Part shown: one piece after another, positions 1-5,599 of the stretch
Layout: every line of letters begins with the position of its first letter
Position numbering within the stretch: the stretch's first letter is position 1
Assembly: GCA_016197345.1 (NCBI GenBank)
Contig: JACPVY010000105.1
Coordinates: 1 to 6,009, forward strand
Direction of reading: 5' to 3'
DNA: 6,009 nt
DNA from: Burkholderiales bacterium
GTDB lineage: Bacteria; Pseudomonadota; Gammaproteobacteria; Burkholderiales; Burkholderiaceae_D
Made by a program: the position numbers and the translations under genes
Notes under the pieces: generated by a model
What the model saw: only the letters and a program-made list of their open reading frames with translations
What the model was told of the DNA's origin: nothing
Database searches by the model: none

Positions 1-2
1 AT

Positions 3-626
3 CCATTCAAACAAAAAGCAGACGGCAGCTATGATGCCAAAGACACTGGCGTCAATAATGCTGGCTCCGTGGCGGGTGTCGATACCATCATGAAGCTGAT
101 CAATTCCGGCGCAATGGCAAAAGGTGCTGGCTACGCGGAAATGGAAGCGGGCTTTAACCAAGGCAAAGTAGCGATGATGATCAATGGCCCATGGTCGTGG
201 GATAACGCGAAAAAATCCAAAATCAATTTTGGTGTAGCCGCGATTCCTAGCGTCAATGGCAAAGCAGCAGCCCCATTCGTCGGCGTGGTTGGCGCGATGA
301 TTTCGAAAGCCAGCCCGAACAAAGATTTGGCTGTCGAATTCTTGGAAAACAATATGTTGACCTTGGCTGGCGTAAAAACCATCAACGCCGACGTACCACT
401 CGGTACCCCTGCTAACAAAGCATTTTTCAATGAATTGAAAAACGATCCTAACATCAAAGCAACGATGGCAAGCGCTGAAGCCGGTCATCCTATGCCGAGC
501 AATCCAGAAATGGGCCGCTTCTGGTCTTCGATGAAATCGGCATTAGAAAACGTCACCGCTGGCCGTCAAGCCACCAAAGAAGCACTGGATGCTGCAGCAA
601 AACGTATCGTGAGCGATGCGAAATAA
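3..626 (+). CDS. malE: Maltose/maltodextrin-binding periplasmic protein MalE, first copy (5' end outside window)
   Basis: This is the C-terminal 207 residues of a periplasmic maltose-binding protein, the ligand-capturing component of the MalEFGK2 importer. The reading frame is open from base 3, so the GTG at 69 is an internal codon and not the start. Visible family landmarks, in order: YDAKDTGV, the INGPW motif whose Trp corresponds to ligand-stacking W230 of E. coli MalE, FVGV followed by KASPN, FLEN, and FW near the C-terminus, whose Trp corresponds to W340. Arg344 of E. coli is Lys here. The gene ends in TAA, with no Lys-rich tail like that of the next gene. It lies 357 bases upstream of a complete second malE, about 59% identical over 196 aligned residues by hand count. 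A 5-bp GC hairpin (644-656) follows the stop without a T run. Signal peptide and N-terminal lobe are not visible. Family assignment is secure; exact oligosaccharide preference is not. Confidence 0.95.
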   Translation, partial: PFKQKADGSYDAKDTGVNNAGSVAGVDTIMKLINSGAMAKGAGYAEMEAGFNQGKVAMMINGPWSWDNAKKSKINFGVAAIPSVNGKAAAPFVGVVGAMISKASPNKDLAVEFLENNMLTLAGVKTINADVPLGTPANKAFFNELKNDPNIKATMASAEAGHPMPSNPEMGRFWSSMKSALENVTAGRQATKEALDAAAKRIVSDAK

Positions 627-687
627 GTAATTAGTTTTTGTCACCGCCGCTGGCGGATAGTTAGGTTGTCGCATTGGGGCATACATA

Positions 688-722
688 CCCTCGCCCGCTT
701 GCGGGAGAGGGCAGGGTGAGGG
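688..722. repeat. GC-rich hairpin repeat, left member of an inverted pair
   Basis: The arms CCCTCGCCCGC (688-698) and GCGGGAGAGGG (701-711) pair with one mismatch around a TT loop, followed by CAGGGTGAGGG (712-722). The reverse complement has the shape CCCTCACCCTG-CCCTCTCCCGC. From general knowledge this resembles dispersed intergenic repeats of beta- and gammaproteobacteria. A related copy in the opposite orientation lies at 803-841. It could be a repeat element or an mRNA 3'-end structure for the first malE. Confidence 0.7.
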
Positions 723-723
723 C

Positions 724-743
724 GCGGATGGCTTGCCATCCGC
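724..743. repeat. Perfect inverted repeat (8-9 bp stem) between the two malE genes
   Basis: GCGGATGGC (724-732) and GCCATCCGC (735-743) are perfect reverse complements, giving an 8-bp stem with a CTTG tetraloop. It sits immediately 3' of the left repeat and 98 bases after the first malE stop. A run of six T at 766-771 lies 22 bases further on, too far for a classic intrinsic terminator, so a terminator call is not supported. It may stabilise or attenuate the malE transcript. Confidence 0.6.
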
Positions 744-802
744 TTGGTTGAGCAAGAAAAAGCTATTTTTTCGCTGAAGATTGCTGCTTTTAGCACAACT
801 AA

Positions 803-841
803 CCCTCACTCCCTCCTCTCTCCCACTTCGCGGGCGAGAGG
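803..841. repeat. GC-rich hairpin repeat, right member of an inverted pair
   Basis: CCCTCACTCCCTCC (803-816) is followed by an imperfect hairpin, CCTCTC (815-820) pairing with GAGAGG (836-841) plus three further pairs after a mismatch. Its reverse complement aligns along its length with 688-722, including the shared GCCCGC, GGGAGAG and GTGAGGG blocks. Together the two copies bracket about 80 bases in opposite orientations, as in a REP-pair or a small non-autonomous element. Target-site duplications are not evident to me. Confidence 0.6.
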
Positions 842-983
842 CGATCGGCCGCAAATCCGCAAAATTTTGCACCAAAAAAGTTTTGCGACTGCCTCACGAG
901 GGGAAAGGAAGCAGCCCTTGCTACCATCTTTGCACATCATCCGCTAGCAGCACATTTATTCATTTTCACGGAGTCAACTCGTA
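842..983 (+). other. Leader region of second malE; no clear promoter
   Basis: This 142-base stretch carries no gene. It contains the 12-base palindrome GCAAAATTTTGC (859-870) and a nearby TTTTGCG (881-887) that can also pair with CGCAAAA (858-864). These could be an operator or a hairpin. No convincing -35/-10 pair is visible. CGGAG at 969-973 is the likely ribosome binding site for the ATG at 984, with a 10-base spacer. Whether the second malE has its own promoter or depends on read-through from the first copy cannot be decided from the sequence. Confidence 0.4.
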
Positions 984-2201
984 ATGCCTTTTTCACGCCG
1001 CCTCATTTTATCTGCCATCAGCCTTGCAACATTGATGGCGACGCTGCCAGTTTCTGCGACAGAAAACGGCAAACTCTTAATTTGGGTCAATGGCGACAAA
1101 GCGTATAAAGGCATTGCCAAAGTCGGTGCTGAATTTACCGCTAAAACGGGGATTCCTGTCACCGTCGAACATCCCGATGATGCCTCGGGCAAATTTCAGC
1201 AATTGAGTAGCCAAGGCAAAGGCCCGGATATTTTCATTTGGGCGCATGATCGCCTAGGCGAATGGATTGCGAGTGATTTACTCGCCCCTATCCAAACCGA
1301 TAAGACACTACGCAATACGATAGACCCAATGGCGTGGAGCGCGTTTTCTGTCGCTGGCAAAACTTGGGGCTATCCAATTTCGATGGAAGCGGTCGCGCTG
1401 ATCTATAACAAAGATTTATTGCCGACACCGCCGCAACAATTTGATGAATTATTCGCACTCGATAAAAAACTCACCAGCCAAGGTAAAAAGGCGATTAATT
1501 GGGATTACACGAATACCTATTTTTCCTGGCCGCTGTTAGCCGCTGGCGGTGCCTATGCATTTGGCCATTGGGATTCGGGACACTACGATAAAGCCAATAC
1601 CGGTGTTGCAACCCAAGGTGCGATCACTGGCGCCAACACTATCGTCAAATTGATCAATGCCGACGTGTTACCGAAAACAGCCAGCTATGGCGAGATGGAA
1701 AAAGGCTTTTTAGAAGGCAAAACGGCGATGATGATTAACGGCCCATGGGCGTGGGAAAATGCACGCAAAGCCAAGATCAATTTTGGCGTCGCCTTGATTC
1801 CGCAAGTCAACGGCAAAGCCGCCGCCCCTTTTGTTGGTGTTCAAGGTGCGATGATTGCCAAGGCCAGCCCGAATCGCCAAGCCGCCACCACCTTTCTGGA
1901 AAATTTTCTGTTAGCCGAACCGGGCCTGAAAGAAATGAATGCAGACGTCGCGCTAGGGGTGCCCGCCAATCGTAATTTTTATGCGCAATTGAAATCTGAC
2001 CCGCTGATTTTAGCGACGATGATGAGCGTGCAAAATGGGCAACCGATGCCAAACAATCCAGAAATGAGCAAATTTTGGTCTGCCACCAAAACCGCGCTGG
2101 AAAATATCACGCAAAACAAAGTCAGTAGTCGCGAAGGTTTAGAGCAAGCCGCTAGCCAAATCGTCGGCCCATCTGACGGTAAAAAGAAAAAAAACAAGTA
2201 A
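984..2201 (+). CDS. malE: Maltose/maltodextrin-binding periplasmic protein MalE, second copy
   Basis: This is a complete 405-residue precursor (E. coli MalE has 396). The ATG is supported by CGGAG at 969-973 and gives a classic Sec signal peptide: RR at residues 5-6, a hydrophobic core to about 22, and likely cleavage after VSA at residue 25. Pocket residues matching E. coli MalE are present: D38-K39 (D14-K15), W86 with D89-R90 (W62, D65-R66), E135 (E111), Y179 (Y155), W255 (W230) and W365 (W340). Others differ: the E44-E45 pair reads Ser-Gly, E153-P154 reads Asn-Thr, and R344 is Lys369. The protein should therefore bind a maltose-type ligand, but affinity or chain-length preference may have shifted (inference). 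The C-terminus has an extra Lys-rich tail (about residues 400-405). malF begins 82 bases downstream, consistent with one operon. It looks like an ancient tandem duplicate of the malE copy upstream. Confidence 0.96.
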   Translation: MPFSRRLILSAISLATLMATLPVSATENGKLLIWVNGDKAYKGIAKVGAEFTAKTGIPVTVEHPDDASGKFQQLSSQGKGPDIFIWAHDRLGEWIASDLLAPIQTDKTLRNTIDPMAWSAFSVAGKTWGYPISMEAVALIYNKDLLPTPPQQFDELFALDKKLTSQGKKAINWDYTNTYFSWPLLAAGGAYAFGHWDSGHYDKANTGVATQGAITGANTIVKLINADVLPKTASYGEMEKGFLEGKTAMMINGPWAWENARKAKINFGVALIPQVNGKAAAPFVGVQGAMIAKASPNRQAATTFLENFLLAEPGLKEMNADVALGVPANRNFYAQLKSDPLILATMMSVQNGQPMPNNPEMSKFWSATKTALENITQNKVSSREGLEQAASQIVGPSDGKKKKNK

Positions 2202-2204
2202 CGA

Positions 2205-2230
2205 GGTCAAGCTTTTAGGTAAACCTGACC
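2205..2230 (+). promoter_or_regulatory. Possible hairpin in the malE-malF intergenic mRNA
   Basis: AGGT (2217-2220) pairs with ACCT (2223-2226), and GGTC (2205-2208) can pair with GACC (2227-2230) across an 8-base bulge. It starts three bases after the malE stop. In E. coli the malE-malF gap carries REP hairpins that protect malE mRNA and help keep the binding protein in excess over the channel. This modest structure might play a similar part, but it is weak and no T run follows. Confidence 0.3.
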
Positions 2231-2283
2231 AGAATATTCAACCGTATTGACGCTTACATTCCTTCACCAACAGGTAAAACATC

Positions 2284-3795
2284 GTGCGCAAGTTAATCGC
2301 TCCCGTCTCACTCGCCGCCATTCTCGCCCTCGGCCTTTATCTGGTGTTCATTGTCTATAGCAGTGGGCAATTGCTATTAGCGGGCGTGTTTCTGTGCATT
2401 TTGGGCTTGTTTGCCTATGTGTACACCTCGGAAAAAGCCTATCCCTATCGCTATTTATTTCCGGGCTTGGCGTCGATTGTGGTGTTTGTGATTTTCCCGC
2501 TGGTGTATACGGTGTCGATCGGCTTTACCAATTACAGCTCGAAAAATCTACTGACTTACGAACGCGCAACGCAAGTCTTGCTGGATGAAACCACTCGCAC
2601 CGAAGCGCAAGGCTATGCCATGACGCTATTTGCCGATGGCAAAGAATTCCGTCTGCGTTTGCAAGAAGCCGATAGCGAAAATGCCTTTCTCACGCCCCCG
2701 CTAGCGCTACGTAAAGCCGACAATTTGCGCGTCGAATTGCAGCCCGCCAGTGGCAAAACAGCGCTCGGTGAAGCGCTAGGCTTGAAGGAAATCATCGCCC
2801 AACAAAGCAGTTTGAAGCAATTGACACTGGTTTTGCCGAACAAAATTGAATTGAAAATGGCGGGGATGCGCGAATTTGCACCAATTGCCAAAGTGTATAC
2901 TCAGCTCCCGGACGGCAATTTGAAGAAAGTAGCGACGGGCGAAATCATCAAACCAAATTTCAATACCGGTTTTTTCCAAGGCCCGGATGGGGAAAACATC
3001 AAACCCGGCTTTAAGGTCAATATTGGCTTTGATAATTTCAAATACATCTTCACCGACAAAGCGATTAGCGGCCCTTTCTTGCGTATCTTTTTGTGGACGA
3101 TTGCGTTTTCAGCCTTGACCGTGTTCACTACGGTGACGATGGGGATGGTGTTGGCGGTACTGTTGAATTGGGACGCACTGAAATTTCGTGGTGTATATCA
3201 AACCCTCTTGTTTTTGGCGTATGCAGTACCGGGCTTTATCTCGATTCTGGTTTTCAAAGGCTTGTTCAATAACAACTTCGGCGAAATCAATATGATTTTG
3301 GAGTGGTTGTTTGGCATTAAACCGGCGTGGTTCTCCGATACTGGTCTGTCCCGCACCATGCTATTAATCGTCAATACCTGGCTCGGCTATCCATATATGA
3401 TGGTCCTATGCATGGGCTTGATCAAGGCGATTCCATCGGATTTATACGAAGCTTCTGCGCTAGCAGGCGCTGGTCCCTTGACCAATTTCTTCCGCATCAC
3501 CCTGCCCTTGATCAGCAAACCTTTGATGCCTTTGATGCTGGCAAGCTTTGCCTTTAACTTCAATAACTATGTGCTAGTGGCCTTGCTAACAGGTGGTCGG
3601 CCAGATTATTTGGATACCACGCTGCCCGCTGGCACCACCGATTTATTGGTGTCTTACACGGTGCGTATCGCCTTTGAAGATTCGGGACAGAACTTTGGTC
3701 TCGGTGCAGCGATTTCGACGCTGATTTTCTTGCTGGTGGCGGCGATTTCGATTGTCAATATGCGCATGACCCGCATCAACCATACCGCACACTAA
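2284..3795 (+). CDS. malF: Maltose/maltodextrin ABC transporter permease MalF
   Basis: This is one of the two channel-forming inner-membrane subunits of the MalEFGK2 importer. At 503 residues it is close to E. coli MalF (514). The GTG at 2284 is the first possible start: an in-frame TAA lies nine bases upstream, and the first membrane segment begins at about residue 5. The ribosome site is weak (CAGG at 2271-2274). Three membrane segments (about 5-25, 31-48, 57-78) precede a large periplasmic loop (about 80-262), the P2 domain typical of MalF that contacts MalE. The five remaining segments belong to the core fold from about residue 263. Family blocks such as AVPGFISI, FKGLFN, FGEIN, VNTWLGYPYMM and FAFNFNNYVL are visible. 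The cytoplasmic EAA loop that docks on MalK starts at E389 (LYEASALAGAG), with Ala where E. coli has Asp. malG follows after 33 bases. Confidence 0.97.
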   Translation: MRKLIAPVSLAAILALGLYLVFIVYSSGQLLLAGVFLCILGLFAYVYTSEKAYPYRYLFPGLASIVVFVIFPLVYTVSIGFTNYSSKNLLTYERATQVLLDETTRTEAQGYAMTLFADGKEFRLRLQEADSENAFLTPPLALRKADNLRVELQPASGKTALGEALGLKEIIAQQSSLKQLTLVLPNKIELKMAGMREFAPIAKVYTQLPDGNLKKVATGEIIKPNFNTGFFQGPDGENIKPGFKVNIGFDNFKYIFTDKAISGPFLRIFLWTIAFSALTVFTTVTMGMVLAVLLNWDALKFRGVYQTLLFLAYAVPGFISILVFKGLFNNNFGEINMILEWLFGIKPAWFSDTGLSRTMLLIVNTWLGYPYMMVLCMGLIKAIPSDLYEASALAGAGPLTNFFRITLPLISKPLMPLMLASFAFNFNNYVLVALLTGGRPDYLDTTLPAGTTDLLVSYTVRIAFEDSGQNFGLGAAISTLIFLLVAAISIVNMRMTRINHTAH

Positions 3796-3828
3796 GCAGC
3801 GCAAATAAAGAAAACTAAGGAGAACAAC

Positions 3829-4719
3829 ATGGCGATTGTCGTTGACCGTTCAAACCGCTGGCGCATTTTAGCGGCACACGTCGTGCTGATAGGCTTGACG
3901 GCACTGGTGCTATTTCCATTTTTGATTATTTTGTCGATCTCGCTCCGTCCCGGCAATTTTGCCGTCGGCAGCTTGATCCCGCCAGAAATCAGTTTTGACC
4001 ATTGGCGCTTAGCGCTAGGGCTATCGTATCAAGGGCCAAACGGCAATTTGATTACGCCGGAATACCCGGTGCTGCGCTGGCTGTGGAACTCGATCAAAGT
4101 CTCGGCCCTCAGCGCGGGTTTAGCGGTATTGCTCTCCACCACCTGCGCCTACGCTTTTGCCCGCATGCGTTTTCGCTTCAAGGCGCAAACCCTGTCGCTC
4201 TTGATGCTGCTACAAATGTTCCCCGCCGTGTTAGCGATGATCGCTTTCCACGCGATTTTTGATTGGCTAGGCAGCTATGTCCCTTGGCTAGGTATCGACA
4301 ATCACGGTAGCTTAATTTTGGCTTACACCGGCGGCTTAGCGATGCATATTTGGACGATTAAAGGCTATTACGAAACCATTCCCGTCGAGATTGAAGAAGC
4401 GGCAAAAGTCGATGGTGCTACACCTTGGCAAGCGTTTATTTATGTGCTGTTGCCAATGGCCTTGCCGATTTTGATGGTGGTGTTTTTGCTCGCCTTCATT
4501 GCCTCGATGAATGAATATCCGATTGCGTCGGTATTGCTACATGAACGCGACAAGATGACGCTAGCAATCGGCATGAAATCTTTCTTGTATGAACAAAAAT
4601 ATCTATGGGGCGATTTCGCCGCCGCAGCGATTTTGTCAGGCTTGCCGATTACCGCAGTATTTTTGCTAGCGCAAAAATGGATGGTGTCTGGGTTAACAGC
4701 TGGTGGGGTAAAAGGGTAA
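3829..4719 (+). CDS. malG: Maltose/maltodextrin ABC transporter permease MalG
   Basis: This is the second channel subunit, partner of MalF and docking site for MalK. At 296 residues it is the same length as E. coli MalG. A strong AAGGAG (3817-3822) sits six bases before the ATG, much better than the site of malF. The N-terminus has one membrane segment (about 14-35), then the ISLRPGNFAVGSLIP block and the permease core with STTCAYAFARMRF, LQMFPAVLAMIA, GGLAMHIWTIKGY and YLWGDFAAAAIL. The EAA loop is canonical (EEAAKVDGATPWQAF, EAA at residues 190-192), with the Asp that is missing in the MalF loop. The C-terminus ends in SGLTAGGVKG, nearly as in E. coli, where this tail reaches into MalK. No malK follows. 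The stop codon forms part of a long inverted repeat, so the operon probably ends here. Confidence 0.98.
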   Translation: MAIVVDRSNRWRILAAHVVLIGLTALVLFPFLIILSISLRPGNFAVGSLIPPEISFDHWRLALGLSYQGPNGNLITPEYPVLRWLWNSIKVSALSAGLAVLLSTTCAYAFARMRFRFKAQTLSLLMLLQMFPAVLAMIAFHAIFDWLGSYVPWLGIDNHGSLILAYTGGLAMHIWTIKGYYETIPVEIEEAAKVDGATPWQAFIYVLLPMALPILMVVFLLAFIASMNEYPIASVLLHERDKMTLAIGMKSFLYEQKYLWGDFAAAAILSGLPITAVFLLAQKWMVSGLTAGGVKG

Positions 4720-4757
4720 ATCCGGGGTTTCACAAAGCATGCTTTGTGCCGGATTTA
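4717..4757 (+). terminator. Long hairpin overlapping the malG stop codon
   Basis: TAAATCCGG (4717-4725, starting with the malG stop) pairs with CCGGATTTA (4749-4757). Between them lies a perfect 18-base palindrome, CACAAAGCATGCTTTGTG (4731-4748), separated from the left arm by a 5-base bulge. The predicted stem is long, but no T run follows, so intrinsic termination is uncertain. A shorter competing hairpin, GTGCCG (4746-4751) with CGGCAC (4758-4763), would use part of the same bases. The 13-base segment GCTTTGTGCCGGA recurs at 4800-4812, which points to a repeat origin. Confidence 0.55.
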
Positions 4758-4850
4758 CGGCACGCATACTTGCAATAGCTCTGTTGAACTTGCTAAGGAG
4801 CTTTGTGCCGGAACCTGAGGCCGCAGGCCGACCCGATGGGGGATCAGGCC

Positions 4851-4884
4851 TTGGGCAATCGCTGGCATCGCAGCGATTGCCCAA
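4851..4884. terminator. Perfect 14-bp hairpin between convergent genes
   Basis: TTGGGCAATCGCTG (4851-4864) and CAGCGATTGCCCAA (4871-4884) are perfect reverse complements around a 6-base loop. It lies four bases beyond the stop of the minus-strand receptor remnant and 131 bases after malG, the right place for a bidirectional terminator or transcript-end stabiliser. Neither side shows a strong T run, so the termination mechanism is uncertain. Confidence 0.55.
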
Positions 4885-4888
4885 CATC

Positions 4889-5599
4889 CTATAACTTATA
4901 TGATGCCTGCAAAAAATATGTCCGTCCCGCCTGAGGCAAATCACCAGGAAGTCCAACACCTGGGGCCACACTTGGTTCGCGAATATCCTTGTTGAGCAAA
5001 TTGCGGGCGCCTACAACAAACTCCCAATTATTGATCATCGTGGAGCGCACAACGAGATCTACAGAAGTGTAGTCGGCCACTTCCGTAGTGCGCACATCGC
5101 CAACGGCCCGCTTACGGTTTGAAACCCAATTCAGTTGGGAACCAAGCTGCCAATCACTGGCAAAACGCTAGTCCACGCGCCCAACGAGATGATTTTGTGG
5201 CGCATAGCCAGCATCTTTGTCTGTGCTTTTATCTTTGGAATTTTGGTAAGAATAATTTCCCGACAACCGCAAATTCCGGCTAGGCGCATACACAACCTCA
5301 ACTTCCAAACCATGGCCGTCTTGACTACCAATGTTCTGGAAGAGGGACACGCCTGGATTGGACGGATCTGGCGCTGCCCGAATGATGTTTTTCATTGAAT
5401 ATTTGAATGCATTCAGGTTGACCTGCGTTGCAGCGGTTACATTCCAAATCAACACCGATTCCAATGTCCGGATGGTTTCCGGGCGCAAATTGGAGTTCCC
5501 TTTGAGAACTGGGTTGTTGATCCCCGCAACTTCATTGACCAATTGGATAAGCATTTGCAAGGTTTTGCGAAACGCGCGGCTCGCTAGTTGCCTGTACAA
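4889..5599 (-). pseudogene. TonB-dependent outer-membrane receptor, C-terminal remnant
   Basis: The minus strand encodes the last part of a TonB-dependent receptor beta-barrel. Recognisable segments in order are RGLY and RAFR (near 5600-5565), INNPVLKGNSNLRPETIRTLE, NAFKYSMKNIIR, GLEVEVVYAPSRNLRLSGNY, DAGYAPQNHL, then after a stop ADYTSVDLVVRS, GARNLLNKDIREP, and a terminal strand ending YFLQASYKL at 4889. The frame runs on across an in-frame TAG at 5168-5170: the 24 codons up to 5096 still read like barrel sequence, where the family usually has Tyr or Trp. About 236 codons are visible, against roughly 650-800 for a whole receptor. There is no plug domain, TonB box or signal peptide, and a TAA at 5606-5608 closes the frame upstream. 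The ligand cannot be inferred. The maltose-transporter neighbour is suggestive only, since some TonB receptors import maltodextrins. A sequencing error could explain the TAG, but not the missing 5' part. Confidence 0.85.

Noticed and set aside
69..71. GTG at 69 as a start codon for a short protein
   Set aside because: The frame is open to the window edge and the upstream codons match the MalE family, so this is an internal Val.
756..772. GAAAAA / TTTTTC inverted repeat with T run as an intrinsic terminator for the first malE
   Set aside because: The stem is A/T only and would be weak; the strong GC hairpin nearby is 22 bases from the T run.
896..912. Possible MalT box (GAGGGGAAAGG) upstream of the second malE
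   Set aside because: It fits the enterobacterial GGGGA(T/G)GAGG consensus poorly, stands alone, and MalT control is not established outside that group.
930..959. Sigma-70 promoter candidate TTGCAC with an AT-rich -10 (ATTTAT)
   Set aside because: The -10 match is poor, and the start site would fall almost on the ribosome site and start codon of malE.
744..984. Two short plus-strand open frames between the malE genes (744-947 and 781-984)
   Set aside because: They read through the GC-rich repeat, overlap each other, and give low-complexity peptides without a family or a good start.
4693..4971. Minus-strand 92-codon open frame downstream of the receptor remnant
   Set aside because: It runs through the hairpins and overlaps the end of the receptor in another frame; nothing in it resembles a protein family.
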